From the NCBI RefSeq assembly GCF_025398255.1, contig NZ_JAODNW010000003.1, positions 220,190-284,189 of the forward strand: a stretch of DNA of 64,000 nt, in the 5' to 3' direction. The notes beneath the pieces are model-generated. The model saw only the letters and a program-made list of their open reading frames with translations, made no database searches and was not told the DNA's origin. This DNA comes from Chelativorans intermedius. GTDB taxonomy: Bacteria > Pseudomonadota > Alphaproteobacteria > Rhizobiales > Rhizobiaceae. Both the position numbers and the translations under genes were made by a program. Positions 50,053 to 59,288 of this stretch are shown here, piece by piece. Within the stretch, counting starts at the first letter, position 1; the number at the start of each line of letters is the position of its first letter.

Positions 50053-51606
50053 ATGACGGAAAAGGGTGTGTCCTCCTCCGGCCTGTTGTTTTCGGGTTCT
50101 GACTGGAATTTCGAGACGCTGGCCCGCCTCTACGACGCGATCGCCGAGATCGCGCTCGAGGAGCTGAAACTCGACATCTATCCCAACCAGCTCGAGATCA
50201 TCTCTTCGGAGCAGATGCTGGACGCCTATTCTTCCATCGGCATGCCGCTGATGTACCAGCACTGGTCCTTCGGCAAGCGCTTCGCCTTCGAGGAGCATCT
50301 CTATCGCAAGGGCTATCGCGGGCTGGCCTATGAGCTGGTCATCAACTCCAATCCCTGCATCACCTATCTGATGGAGGAGAACACCGCGGCCATGCAGGCC
50401 CTGGTGACGGCGCACGCCGCCTTCGGCCACAACCATTTCTTCAAGAACAACTACATGTTCCAGCGGTGGACCGATGCCGGCGCCATTCTCAGCTACATGG
50501 ACTTCGCCAAGAAATATGTCGCCCGCTGCGAGGAGCGATATGGCACCTCCGCGGTGGAGGCAATCCTCGATTCGGCCCACGCGCTGATGGATCAGGGTGT
50601 GTTCCGCTATCGCCGCCCGCCGCGTCTTTCCTCCGAGAAGGAGCGGGAGCGGGTGCGCGAGCGGCTGGACTATGAGGCCCAGACCTACAGCGACCTGTGG
50701 CGCACCCTGCCCAGGAAGAAGACCGAGGGAGGATCGGAGGAGCGCGACCGCGAGGTGCGCGAGCGCAAACGCAATCTCCATCTGCCGGAGGAGAACCTGC
50801 TCTATTTCCTGGAAAAGAACAGCCTCATCCTGGAGCCCTGGCAGCGCGAGCTTCTGCGCATCGTGCGGGTGATCGCGCAGTATTTCTATCCCCAGCGCCA
50901 GACCAAGGTGATGAACGAGGGTTGCGCCACCTTCGTCCACCACACGATCATGAACCGCCTCTACGACAAGGGAAAGATCAGCGAAGGCGCGATGCTGGAG
51001 ATCCTGCAGAGCCACTCGAACGTGATCTTCCAGCCCGGTTTCGACGATCCGCGCTTTTCGGGGCTCAACCCCTATGCGCTGGGCTTTGCCATGATGAAGG
51101 ACATCGAGCGCATCTGCACCGAGCCGACGCCCGAGGATCGCGACTGGTTTCCCGATATTGCCGGCAGCGGCAACTGGCGCGAGACCCTGCTCGACGCGTG
51201 GGCGAACCACCGCGACGAATCCTTCATCCTGCAATATCTGAGCCCCGCCGTGATCCGCCGTTTCCGGCTGTTCCAGCTCGCCGACGATGCCGGTACCCCC
51301 TATTGCGAGGTGGCAGCCATCCACAACGAGCGCGGTTACGAGGCGATCCGGTCCGCGCTTGCGCGCAGCTACGACATCGGCATCATCCAGCCGGACGTGC
51401 AGGTGGTGGACGTCGATCTTCTGGGCGACCGCCACCTGAAGCTTCAGCACAGGGTGCGGAACGGCGTGCTTCTTGAGGAGGCGACCCGCGACGCCACGCT
51501 GCGCCATGTGCGCCGCCTGTGGGGATATGAGGTCAGCCTCGAAGGCATCGACGCGGTGACGGGCGAACGCCTCTACGAGCGCTCGACCAGGCAGGTGGGG
51601 ACATAG
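50053..51606 (+). CDS. SpoVR family protein (YcgB-like)
   Basis: The third member of the stress operon, 517 residues. Recognisable blocks are IYPNQLEIISSEQMLDAYSSIGMPLMYQHWSFGK in the first 80 residues, FGHNHFFKNNYMF, and MNEGCATFVHHTIMNRLYDKGKI near 290-312, all strongly conserved in SpoVR/YcgB. The H and E residues in these blocks (HNH, NEGCATFVHH) look like a metal site reminiscent of zinc peptidases. Named after a Bacillus cortex gene, its role in non-sporulating bacteria is unknown. It is 15 bp downstream of the DUF444 gene. Confidence 0.94.
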   Translation: MTEKGVSSSGLLFSGSDWNFETLARLYDAIAEIALEELKLDIYPNQLEIISSEQMLDAYSSIGMPLMYQHWSFGKRFAFEEHLYRKGYRGLAYELVINSNPCITYLMEENTAAMQALVTAHAAFGHNHFFKNNYMFQRWTDAGAILSYMDFAKKYVARCEERYGTSAVEAILDSAHALMDQGVFRYRRPPRLSSEKERERVRERLDYEAQTYSDLWRTLPRKKTEGGSEERDREVRERKRNLHLPEENLLYFLEKNSLILEPWQRELLRIVRVIAQYFYPQRQTKVMNEGCATFVHHTIMNRLYDKGKISEGAMLEILQSHSNVIFQPGFDDPRFSGLNPYALGFAMMKDIERICTEPTPEDRDWFPDIAGSGNWRETLLDAWANHRDESFILQYLSPAVIRRFRLFQLADDAGTPYCEVAAIHNERGYEAIRSALARSYDIGIIQPDVQVVDVDLLGDRHLKLQHRVRNGVLLEEATRDATLRHVRRLWGYEVSLEGIDAVTGERLYERSTRQVGT

Positions 51607-51620
51607 GCCGCGGCGTTGAT

Positions 51621-51647
51621 GCCGAAAACCGGCTTCCACTTTTCGGC
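51621..51647. repeat. Palindromic intergenic element, probably a dispersed repeat
   Basis: GCCGAAAA (51621-51628) and TTTTCGGC (51640-51647) are perfect complements around an 11-nt centre. The wording (GATGCCGAAAACCGG, TTCCACTTTTCGG) resembles a palindromic element I remember as frequent between genes of Mesorhizobium and relatives. It lies in the 94-bp gap between spoVR and the TRAP binding-protein gene. It may also act as a terminator or mRNA 3' hairpin. Confidence 0.5.
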
Positions 51648-51700
51648 GCGCCGCTTTAGCTTGCCTGCAATCCACCCCGAATCCGAACAGGAGGGCTCCC

Positions 51701-52711
51701 ATGCTCCGCATTCTTTCCCACATCTCCGCAGCCCTCCTCGGCGCCAGCCTGCTCGCCGGCGCGGCCCATGCCGAGGAATGGCGGTTCAACAACGGTCTGC
51801 CGGAAGGCCGCAACGAATCGAAGCAGCTCGACCAGTTCGCCGAGGATGTCGCCCGGCTGAGCGAGGGCAGCCTCACCATCAAGGTCTTCCATGGCGGCTC
51901 GCTCAACCTCAAGGACAGCGACGTCCTGCGCTGGCTGCCGCGCGGCGCGGTGGAGATGGGCCTCGTGTGGGCGAACTATGTGGGGCGCGACGCGCCGGCT
52001 CTCAATGCCGTATTGATACAGGGCTCGGTGGGCAGTTCCGAAGAGCTGATCGAGGTGCTGCCAGAGATTCAGGACATCTATCGCCAGGAGCTTGACGAGT
52101 GGGGCGTCGTCACTGCGGGCTTCATGGCGCTGCCGCTGCTGAAGGCCTCCATCTTCTGCCGCGATGCGCCCGTGCGCACCCTCGAAGAGCTCAAGACCAA
52201 GAAGCTGCGCGTGTGGAGCAACGACCAGGTGGAGACCTTCCGCCGCCTGGGCGTGTCGGCGCAAATCGTCGGCCAGAACGAGCTCTATGTGGCGCTGCGC
52301 ACCGGCGTGGTGGATTGCGCGGTCTATCCGGCGCTCTTCGCCCACACGATCTCGCTGCAGGAGGTGACGGATTACGCCGCCTATCTCTACCCCATCGCCA
52401 GCGTGCCCTATGTGCTGGGCGCCAATCCGGATGCCTGGGAGAGGCTGACGGAGGAACAGCGGCAGGCCGTCACCCAAGCGGCCGAGCAGCTGTGGGCGCG
52501 TACCAACGAATACAGCCAGGCCGAGGAGAACGAGCAGGCGGCCCGCGCCGCGCTGAAGGAGCAGGGGGTCGAGTTCCTGGAGCCCTTCTCCGAGGAAGAC
52601 CGCGCTGCCTTCCTCGAAGCGGCTTCCCAGACCTGGAAGGAGATGGCGGAGGAAGCGGGCGGCAATGCGCCCGAATACCGCCAGCGCATCCTTGACACGC
52701 TCGGGCGCTGA
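51701..52711 (+). CDS. TRAP transporter substrate-binding protein (DctP-like)
   Basis: Periplasmic solute receptor, 336 residues, with a signal peptide cleaved after about residue 24 ([10 protein letters not shown]). The DctP fold is evident from [27 protein letters not shown] in the first lobe, [17 protein letters not shown] with the helper arginine that often contacts a carboxylate, and the [14 protein letters not shown] segment. The SD is GGAGGGCTCCC. It is followed at 1-base overlap by the small permease gene. Solute is probably a carboxylate, but which one cannot be inferred. Confidence 0.92.
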   Translation: MLRILSHISAALLGASLLAGAAHAEEWRFNNGLPEGRNESKQLDQFAEDVARLSEGSLTIKVFHGGSLNLKDSDVLRWLPRGAVEMGLVWANYVGRDAPALNAVLIQGSVGSSEELIEVLPEIQDIYRQELDEWGVVTAGFMALPLLKASIFCRDAPVRTLEELKTKKLRVWSNDQVETFRRLGVSAQIVGQNELYVALRTGVVDCAVYPALFAHTISLQEVTDYAAYLYPIASVPYVLGANPDAWERLTEEQRQAVTQAAEQLWARTNEYSQAEENEQAARAALKEQGVEFLEPFSEEDRAAFLEAASQTWKEMAEEAGGNAPEYRQRILDTLGR

Positions 52712-53241
52712 TGGCGGGCGAACCGTCGTCTTATGGCGGGCTGGCGGCTGCTGCGCAGGCGGTCGAGCGGCTGCTTTCGCCGCTTCTGGTCGGTCTTGCC
52801 GTCCTGGCGACGGCGGCCGGCGCGGCCATCGTCGCCCTGGTCGGCGTCAGCGTGGCGATGCGCTATCTCGCCAATGCGCCGCTCTACTACACCGAGGAGC
52901 TGGTGGGTCTTCTCATGACGGCGGCCTTCTTCCTGGCGCTGCCGCTGGTCACGCTCAGGGCTGAGCATGTGCGCGTCACCATCCTGGTGGCCAACCTGCC
53001 GCCGGCCATGCGGCGGGCGGCGGGCCTTCTGGCCGGCCTCTTCGGGGTCGTCTTCTGCCTGTGGTTCTTCGCGCTGTGCCTGCCCTGGCTGGAGTTTGCC
53101 TTTTCGCGCAACCTCAAGTCCGAGGTGGCGCGCCTGCTGCTCTATCCGTGGATGGCGCTTCTGCCCCTCTCGCTGATGCTTTCCGCACTTGCCTTCGCCG
53201 TGCGCGCGCTGGCAGGCCGGCGCAACGGGGTGGGAACCTGA
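52711..53241 (+). CDS. TRAP transporter small permease (DctQ-like)
   Basis: Small membrane subunit, 176 residues, four helices: about 25-50, 68-88, 100-125 and 145-168. The second reads YYTEELVGLLMTAAFFLALPLVTLR, whose EEL motif is the best-conserved DctQ feature. The third contains AAGLLAGLFGVVFCLWFFALCLPW. It shares an A of the ATG/TGA junction with the binding-protein gene and is 48 bp ahead of the large permease. Confidence 0.9.
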   Translation: MAGEPSSYGGLAAAAQAVERLLSPLLVGLAVLATAAGAAIVALVGVSVAMRYLANAPLYYTEELVGLLMTAAFFLALPLVTLRAEHVRVTILVANLPPAMRRAAGLLAGLFGVVFCLWFFALCLPWLEFAFSRNLKSEVARLLLYPWMALLPLSLMLSALAFAVRALAGRRNGVGT

Positions 53242-53289
53242 GGCAGCCGCGCAAGGCGGCGGGGAAATCCGAAAAACGGAGTGTCGTTC

Positions 53290-54579
53290 ATGTTCTGGGG
53301 GTTCTTGCTCGGCGGGCTCGGCGTGTTCGCCGGATCGGGGCTGGCGCTCGGTGCGGCCCTCGGGCTTACCGGCTTTCTCATCCTGCATTTCGTGGCCGGC
53401 GGCGCCACCTTCGTGGCGGTCGATGCGGTGTGGAACGTCTTCAACGCCTTCACGCTGAGCGCCATTCCGCTGTTCATCATCCTTGGGGAGGTGATGCTGC
53501 GCAGCGGCATGAGCGAGCGTATCTACAGCGCGCTGACGCCGCTTTTCCAGCGCGTGCCGGGCGGCCTGCTGCACACCAATATTGCCGTGTGCACCGTGTT
53601 CGGCGCCGTCAGCGGGTCGAGCCTCTCGACGGCGGCGGCCGTCGGCTCCGTCGCCTATCCGGAAATGACGGCACGCGGCTATGACCGCGGCATGGTGGTG
53701 GGCTCGCTGGCCGGCGGCGGCACGCTGGGGCTGCTCATCCCGCCTTCGCTGTCGCTGCTGATCTATGGCGCGCTGACGGAGACCTCGATCGGCCGGCTGT
53801 TCATCGCGGGCATCGTGCCGGGCCTCATGATTGCCGGCCTGTTCATGGTCTACATCTTCCTGCGCTGTCTGGCCAAGCCGGGTCTGGCGCCGAAGGAGAC
53901 AGCGCGGGTGCGCCCCCTTCGCATCCTGCTCGACCTTCTGGGCCTTTGGCCGTTTCTCCTGCTCATCCTCACCATCATGGGCAGCATCGCCTACGGTTTT
54001 GCAACGCCTACGGAGGCCGCCGGCATCGGCGTGCTCGCCACCATCGTCGTGGCGCGCGCCTGGGGCAGGCTCACGCTCGCCATGCTGGCGGAGAGTTTCT
54101 ATCGCGCCATGCTGCTCTATGCCGCGATCGCCTTCGTGGTGATGGGTGCCACCATCCTGGCCCAGGCGGTCAGCCTGCTCGGCGTGCCGCAGGCCATTCT
54201 GGAGACGGTGAGGGCGGCCGACCTGCCGCCGCTTGCGGTGCTTGCCCTCGTGGTGGCGATCTATCTGGTGCTTGGATGCTTCTTCGACGGCCTGTCGCTG
54301 ATGATCATGACGCTGCCCATCGTCTTTCCGCTGATGACCGGGCTCGGTTTCGATGCGGTGTGGCTCGGCGTCATCATCACCGTCCTGATCGAGATCGGCC
54401 AGGTGACGCCGCCGGTAGGGCTCAACCTCTCCGTCCTCGTGTCCGTTGCCAGGGAAGAGGTGACGCTGGGACGGGCTGCCTATGCGGCCGCGCCGTACTG
54501 GATGATCCTGCTTCTGGGCGTTGCAATTCTGACCGCCGCACCCCAGCTAGCTCTCTACCTGCCCGCAAAGCTGATGTGA
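53290..54579 (+). CDS. TRAP transporter large permease (DctM-like)
   Basis: Channel subunit, 429 residues, standard length, in contrast to the oversized DctM at 277-1896. Motifs: AVSGSSLSTAAAVGS in the first third, GTLGLLIPPSLS, GIVPGLMIAGLF and, near the end, IGQVTPPVGLN. The ATG at 53290 was chosen because GGAG precedes it at proper distance; a GTG at 53281 overlaps that site. It completes a dctP-dctQ-dctM operon and is followed after 11 bp by an OsmC-like gene. Confidence 0.93.
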   Translation: MFWGFLLGGLGVFAGSGLALGAALGLTGFLILHFVAGGATFVAVDAVWNVFNAFTLSAIPLFIILGEVMLRSGMSERIYSALTPLFQRVPGGLLHTNIAVCTVFGAVSGSSLSTAAAVGSVAYPEMTARGYDRGMVVGSLAGGGTLGLLIPPSLSLLIYGALTETSIGRLFIAGIVPGLMIAGLFMVYIFLRCLAKPGLAPKETARVRPLRILLDLLGLWPFLLLILTIMGSIAYGFATPTEAAGIGVLATIVVARAWGRLTLAMLAESFYRAMLLYAAIAFVVMGATILAQAVSLLGVPQAILETVRAADLPPLAVLALVVAIYLVLGCFFDGLSLMIMTLPIVFPLMTGLGFDAVWLGVIITVLIEIGQVTPPVGLNLSVLVSVAREEVTLGRAAYAAAPYWMILLLGVAILTAAPQLALYLPAKLM

Positions 54580-54590
54580 AGGAGCACGCG

Positions 54591-55001
54591 ATGGCCTTGA
54601 GACTGAAGCCGAAGACCTATGGGCCGCTTGCCGCACGGCTGGAGGCGGGGCGCGTTACGGTCGAGACCGCGCCTGCCCAGAGCGTGACCATCGCCTCGCC
54701 GCCGGTCGAGGACGCGGCCTCGCCGGTGGACTTTCTGGTGGCCGCGGTCGCCTCATGCCTTGCCATCTCGCTCGCCGCGGCTGCACAGGGCATGAAGCTC
54801 GATGTCGGGCACATTGCCGTCTCCGCGAAGGCGGAAAGGGCGCTCGACCTGCCGAGCCGCGTCGCCGGCATCGAGGCTGTGGTCACATTCGAGCGCAAGC
54901 CGCAGGACGAGGAAACGGCCAGGCAGCTTCTTCGCCGCGGCAAGGAGATGTGCACGGTCAGCAATTCGCTGAACGCGCCGGTGGCGCTATCGCTCGCCTG
55001 A
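54591..55001 (+). CDS. OsmC-like thiol-dependent redox protein
   Basis: A 136-residue OsmC/Ohr superfamily member. Two cysteines lie in the expected places: C56 in VAAVASCLAIS (central helix) and C121 in GKEMCTVSNSL. These would reduce organic or lipid hydroperoxides in the cytosol. It is closer to the general OsmC/YhfA branch than to Ohr. It is tightly joined to the TRAP genes (11 bp, with GAAGGAG ahead of the ATG), so the operon may link solute uptake with peroxide or electrophile defence, which is inference. Confidence 0.87.
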   Translation: MALRLKPKTYGPLAARLEAGRVTVETAPAQSVTIASPPVEDAASPVDFLVAAVASCLAISLAAAAQGMKLDVGHIAVSAKAERALDLPSRVAGIEAVVTFERKPQDEETARQLLRRGKEMCTVSNSLNAPVALSLA

Positions 55002-55010
55002 CGTGGCGGG

Positions 55011-55379
55011 CTATTCCTCCAGATTCACATAGCTCTGGGGCTGGAAGCGCGGCGTGCACAGGCAGTAGAACTCCAGGTCGTCCTCGCCCGTATTGGTGAT
55101 GCGCTGGGCCGCATCCGCCGGGATGATGGCCTGATCGCCGGCCCGAAGGGTCTGGCGCTCACCGTCGATCTCCACCACGCCCTGGCCCTTGCGCACGATG
55201 TAGCGCTCGCAGACGCCCGCAAGCTTGTGAAGCTGGGTTGTCACGCCGGGCTCTACCCGGGCAAGGGCAAGCGAGGCTTCCGGTGAAGCGGGCGTGTTCA
55301 GAAGCTCGGTGATGAAACACCGCTCCTCGGTCCAGAATTCCGGCTTGCCAGTCGCGGGGACGAACCACTCGGCCTGCAT
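55011..55379 (-). CDS. Small cupin-domain protein
   Basis: A single-cupin protein of 122 residues. The double-stranded beta-helix motifs are readable: LHKLAGVCERYIVRKGQG (metal motif 1 with H and E), EIDGERQTLRAGDQAIIPADAAQRITNTGEDDLEFY (motif 2, partly without the usual histidine). The start ATG 55379 follows GAGGTGGAA; the longer frame needs a TTG that coincides with the -35 of the opposite promoter. It converges with the OsmC gene (9-bp gap). Substrate and enzyme activity are unknown; a sugar isomerase- or oxygenase-like function is possible. Confidence 0.83.
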   Translation of the reverse strand: MQAEWFVPATGKPEFWTEERCFITELLNTPASPEASLALARVEPGVTTQLHKLAGVCERYIVRKGQGVVEIDGERQTLRAGDQAIIPADAAQRITNTGEDDLEFYCLCTPRFQPQSYVNLEE

Positions 55380-55423
55380 TTCCACCTCGCCCGGTTGAAC
55401 AATTTCAGCAAATATCAGGTCGC

Positions 55424-55459
55424 TTGACAATTGTTAGAAATGGCATCCTAATTTGTCAA
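55424..55459 (+). promoter_or_regulatory. Promoter with embedded inverted repeat ahead of the nucleoside operon
   Basis: TTGACA (55424-55429), 17 nt, CCTAAT (55447-55452) is a good sigma70 promoter. It lies inside an inverted repeat: TTGACAA (55424-55430) and TTGTCAA (55453-55459), reinforced by TTAG/CTAA inside. A repressor binding the dyad would cover both -35 and -10. The leader to the BMP gene is about 180 nt and shows no open frame with a ribosome site. Confidence 0.6.
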
Positions 55460-55637
55460 AAGCGTACAGCCGGGCTTGCGAAGCAGCGCCGTTTTCCGTT
55501 GCATGGTGCCGGTCGGCTCCGACAGTCCGAATGCATGTCCGCCTTGCGGCACCGGACGTGCCTCCAATGCCGATCCGCCTTGTCTGCCGGTCGCCTTCGG
55601 GCGCTGCCGGCGCGAGGGTGAACAGGGAGATGACCGA

Positions 55638-56639
55638 ATGAAGTTCTTGAAAGCACTTCTCGTTGCCGGGCTGGCAGGCGCGGCGGGAGCGGCGTCCGCG
55701 CAGGAGGACAGGCTTTTCGTCTATGTCTCGCCGGACCCCATCGGCGTCAACGCCTTCCTGCAGATGGGTCGGGAGGGCATCGAGGCAGCAGGGGAGAAGT
55801 TCGGCGCCGAGGTGCGCACCTATGAAAGCCGCACGGCCGCCGACAGGCTTGAAAACGTGAATGCGGCCGTGAACGAGGGTGCGGACATCGTGGTGCTGCT
55901 CGGTTTCGAGTTCAACGATATCGTGCGCCAGGTGGCACCCACGGCGCCCGACATCCAGTTCCTCATCGTCGACCAGTGCATCGAAGACCGGCCGGAGAAC
56001 GTTCACTGCGCGGTCTTCCGCGAGTATGAGGCAAGCTATCTCATGGGTGTCGCCGCCGGCATGCTCACCGAATCGGGCAAGGTGGGCGTGGTCGGCGCGC
56101 TCGATATTCCCTTTCTGCACCGCTACACCGATGGCTATGCGCAGGGTGTGAAATCGGTGGCGCCCGATGCGGCGGTCGATGTGCGCTGGGTGGGCGGCGA
56201 GAATCCGTTTTCGGATCCGGTGCGCGCCAAGGAGCAGGCCTTGGCCATGCATTCTGCCGGCTCCGATCTCATCTTCACCGCCACCTCGGGCGGCGATTTC
56301 GGCGTCTTCGAGGCAGCGCAGGAGAACGATTTCCTGGTCTTCTCGGTGGACATCAATCAGTGTCCGCAAGCGCCCGGCCATGTGGTGGACGTGACGTTGA
56401 AACGGGTGGACACGGCCATGCTGCAGGCGATCGAGGCCATTCTCGGGGGCGAGCATGTGATGATGTCCCTCGGCCTGAAGGAGGGCGGCATGTCGGCCAT
56501 GGCGCTGGAAAAGGACGCTCTGGCCGACAGCCAGTGCGTGGTCGCCGAGCATCCCGAGGTCGTCGAGAAGATGCGCAGCGTGGCCGCCAGCATCGCCGAC
56601 GGCTCGCTGGTGCTCGAAGACCCGATGTTCGCCCAGTGA
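55638..56639 (+). CDS. BMP-family ABC substrate-binding protein (nucleoside-type)
   Basis: Periplasmic binding protein, 333 residues, with a signal peptide ending at about residue 22 (GAASAQ). It belongs to the basic-membrane-protein (Bmp/Med/PnrA) family that binds purine nucleosides. Diagnostic stretches are GADIVVLLGFEFNDIVRQVAP, QFLIVDQCIEDRPENVHCAVFREYEASYLMGVAAGML and GKVGVVGALDIPFLHRYTDGY. No lipobox is seen, so it is probably soluble, unlike PnrA lipoproteins. It heads an operon with an ATPase, two permeases and purine-handling enzymes, which supports a nucleoside or nucleobase ligand. Confidence 0.88.
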   Translation: MKFLKALLVAGLAGAAGAASAQEDRLFVYVSPDPIGVNAFLQMGREGIEAAGEKFGAEVRTYESRTAADRLENVNAAVNEGADIVVLLGFEFNDIVRQVAPTAPDIQFLIVDQCIEDRPENVHCAVFREYEASYLMGVAAGMLTESGKVGVVGALDIPFLHRYTDGYAQGVKSVAPDAAVDVRWVGGENPFSDPVRAKEQALAMHSAGSDLIFTATSGGDFGVFEAAQENDFLVFSVDINQCPQAPGHVVDVTLKRVDTAMLQAIEAILGGEHVMMSLGLKEGGMSAMALEKDALADSQCVVAEHPEVVEKMRSVAASIADGSLVLEDPMFAQ

Positions 56640-56694
56640 GGGCGCCGGCTGGTACAGCAGGAAGCGCGGCCGCCGGGCGCGCGCCGGAGGGCTG

Positions 56695-58221
56695 ATGCCC
56701 ATGCGCGTGGCGCTTTGTGGCATCACCGTCCGTTTCGGCGCGCTGACCGCGGTGGAGGACGTTTCGCTGGCCATCGAGCCGGGCGAGGTGCACGCTGTCG
56801 TTGGCGAGAACGGGGCGGGCAAGACCACACTCATGAACGTGCTGTTCGGCCTTGTGGCGCCGCAGGCGGGCGCCATCCGCCTCGACGGGCAGGACAGGCG
56901 CTGGACCTCGCCACAGGATGCGATCCGCCACGGCCTGGGGATGGTGCACCAGCACTTCATGCTGCAGGAGTCGATGAGTGTTCTCGAAAACATCGTCCTG
57001 TGCGCGGAGCCTGCTGGCCGCTTTGGCCTCGTGGATTTTTCCGCCGCGCGGAGCCGGCTTCGCCGGATCGCCGAGCAGCACGGCATCTCCCTCGCCCTCG
57101 ACCGCCCGGTGGCCCGCCTCTCCGTCGGGGAGCGGCAAGTGGTGGAGGTGCTGAAGATGCTCTACCGGCAGGCGGAGGTGCTGATCCTCGACGAGCCCAC
57201 CTCGGTTCTGACCCCGCAGGAAAAGGACCGGCTTTTCGCCACGCTGCGCAGCTTCCGGACCGCCGGCAAGGCCATCGTGCTCATTACCCACAAGCTCGAC
57301 GAGGTGATGGAACTGGCCGACCGGGTGAGCGTCATGCGGGCGGGCCGGCTCGTGTGGTCGGGGCGGTTGTCGCAAACCAGCAAGGAGGAGATCGCGCGCG
57401 GCATCGTCGGCGGCGCGCTGCCGCCGGCGCGCCAGCGCGCGGTGCGGACCCCGGGAGAGCCGGTGCTTGCCGTGCGCGACCTCGAGGTGGCGGGTCGCAG
57501 CGGCGCGGTCGGACCCCTGTCGCTGCGCGTGCACGCGGGAGAGATCGTCGGCATCGCCGGCGTTGCCGGCAACGGCCAGGGGGAGCTCATCCAGGCGATC
57601 ACCGGGCTCGCACCGGCGCTTTCCGGGGAGATTGCGCTTTGCGGTCGGCCGGTGACGCATCTCGACGTCGAACGGCGAAGGCGGCTCGGCATGAGCTACA
57701 TTCCCGAGGACCGCCAGCGCATGGGGCTGGCCCTTGGCGCCACGGTCAGCGAGAACGCCAATGCCGGGCGCGACGACCGCCGGGCCTTCACTCGCGGCCC
57801 CTTTCTCGATCGCGCGGCGATGGCGCGCTTTGCCAGCGGGCTCATCGAGCGCTTTCGCATTCGCGTCGGCGGGCCGTCAGCGCTTGCCGCCACCATGTCC
57901 GGCGGCAACAAGCAGAAGCTGGTGGTCGGGCGGGAGCTGGCACGCAACACGCCGCTGGTCATCGCGGAGAACCCGACCTGGGGCGTGGACATCGGCGCCA
58001 TCGACTTCATCCACGGGGAGCTGATGAGGATGCGCGACGAGGGCCATGCCGTGCTGCTTGTCTCCACCGAGCTCGACGAGGTGATGGCCCTGTCGGACCG
58101 CATTCTGGTGATGTATGCGGGCGCCATTGCCGGCGAGGTGGCGGGCACGGAGGCCGACCGCGAGACCATAGGCCGGATGATGACCTCGCGCGCCCACCAG
58201 GCGCTGCCGGAGGTGGCATGA
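56695..58221 (+). CDS. ABC transporter ATPase, two nucleotide-binding domains
   Basis: Energy-coupling protein, 508 residues, with two ATPase halves, as in nucleoside and simple-sugar importers. Half one has Walker A GENGAGKTT (37-45) and the signature LSVGERQVVEV. Half two has the degenerate P-loop GVAGNGQGEL (no GKS/T) but a good signature MSGGNKQKLVVGREL. This asymmetry is standard for the family. It lies 55 bp after the BMP gene and overlaps the first permease gene by ATGA. Ligand assigned by neighbours. Confidence 0.93.
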   Translation: MPMRVALCGITVRFGALTAVEDVSLAIEPGEVHAVVGENGAGKTTLMNVLFGLVAPQAGAIRLDGQDRRWTSPQDAIRHGLGMVHQHFMLQESMSVLENIVLCAEPAGRFGLVDFSAARSRLRRIAEQHGISLALDRPVARLSVGERQVVEVLKMLYRQAEVLILDEPTSVLTPQEKDRLFATLRSFRTAGKAIVLITHKLDEVMELADRVSVMRAGRLVWSGRLSQTSKEEIARGIVGGALPPARQRAVRTPGEPVLAVRDLEVAGRSGAVGPLSLRVHAGEIVGIAGVAGNGQGELIQAITGLAPALSGEIALCGRPVTHLDVERRRRLGMSYIPEDRQRMGLALGATVSENANAGRDDRRAFTRGPFLDRAAMARFASGLIERFRIRVGGPSALAATMSGGNKQKLVVGRELARNTPLVIAENPTWGVDIGAIDFIHGELMRMRDEGHAVLLVSTELDEVMALSDRILVMYAGAIAGEVAGTEADRETIGRMMTSRAHQALPEVA

Positions 58222-59288
58222 GGACCCTTCGGGAAAGCGCGGTGCTGCGCGAAGCGGTCTCCTGGGGGGTGGCGCTCGCCTGGATCGCGGGCGTGCTGTT
58301 CCTTCTCATGGCGCTTGTCGGCGCGCCCTTCGGCGAGGCGCTGTCCGCCTTTCTGCAGAATGCCTTTGGCGGACGACGCCTTTCCTATCTCATGGCAACG
58401 CTCAGCCGCGCCGCGCTGATTGCCGGCATGGCGGTGTCCGTCATGCTGAGCTTCCGCGCCGGACTGTTCAACATCGGCGGGGAAGGCCAGCTCGTCGCCG
58501 GCGGGCTGGTGGCGGCGCTGGCTGCCCTTTTCCTGCCCGGCCCGCCGCTTTTCGTGCTTGGCGCCTCCATCCTGGCGGCCATGGTGGCGGGGGCGGGCTG
58601 GGCGCTTCTGGCCGGTCTCCTGCAGCTTCACCTGGGTGTACCGCTGCTGGTGGGCTCGCTCCTGCTCAACTATCCCATCCGCTACATCGCCTCCTATCTC
58701 GTCGCGCATCCGTTTCGCGACGTGCAGTCGGGCATGGTGCAATCCCATCTGGTGCCGCAGGCTACCTGGCTTCCCTATTTTCCGGGCACGCGGCTCGACA
58801 TCGGCATCCTGTTCATCGCGGCAGCAAGCCTTTTTGCGATCATCTACAGCCATTTCACCCTGCATGGCTATCATGCCCGCATGAACGGCCTGTCGCCGGC
58901 CTTCGCACGCACCGTGGGCCTGCCGGTCGGAAAGCTGACCCTGCAGACCCTTGCCATGAGCGGGGCGATCGCCGGGCTGGTGGGGGCCGTCGCCGTCTTC
59001 GGTGTCCATCACCGCTATATCGACGGCATGCTGGTGCAGCCGCTCTATGCCTGGACCGGCATCATCGCCGTGCTTCTGGTGGGCATGATTCCCTGGGCGG
59101 TGCCGCTTTCGGGCCTGTTCTTCGCGGCCATCCAGACTGGGGCGGCAGGCATGGAGCGCTCGGCCGGCGTGCCCAAGGAAATCGCGCTCGTCATGCAGGC
59201 GGTCATCATCCTGTTCGTGGCCAGCCGCGTGTCCGGCGCGCTCGTCGCCTCCTCCGAACGCAGGGCAGGGGGAGGCGAGGGTGCTTGA
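58218..59288 (+). CDS. ABC transporter permease (nucleoside/sugar type), first
   Basis: Membrane subunit of 356 residues, about nine hydrophobic segments. It is from the family with AraH/RbsC-like folds: FNIGGEGQLVAGGLVAALAA (about 90-109) is the diagnostic EAA-replacing loop, and LRRS-like MNGLSPAFARTVGLPVGKLTLQTLAMSGAIAGLVGAVA is the conserved inner segment. It overlaps the ATPase gene upstream and the second permease downstream (8 bp). It is the YufP-type partner of the pair. Confidence 0.92.
   Translation: MRTLRESAVLREAVSWGVALAWIAGVLFLLMALVGAPFGEALSAFLQNAFGGRRLSYLMATLSRAALIAGMAVSVMLSFRAGLFNIGGEGQLVAGGLVAALAALFLPGPPLFVLGASILAAMVAGAGWALLAGLLQLHLGVPLLVGSLLLNYPIRYIASYLVAHPFRDVQSGMVQSHLVPQATWLPYFPGTRLDIGILFIAAASLFAIIYSHFTLHGYHARMNGLSPAFARTVGLPVGKLTLQTLAMSGAIAGLVGAVAVFGVHHRYIDGMLVQPLYAWTGIIAVLLVGMIPWAVPLSGLFFAAIQTGAAGMERSAGVPKEIALVMQAVIILFVASRVSGALVASSERRAGGGEGA

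Noticed and set aside
48616..51912. Open frame of 1098 codons on the minus strand opposite prkA, the DUF444 gene and spoVR
   Set aside because: Antisense to three strongly conserved genes; translation has no recognisable domain and no ribosome site.
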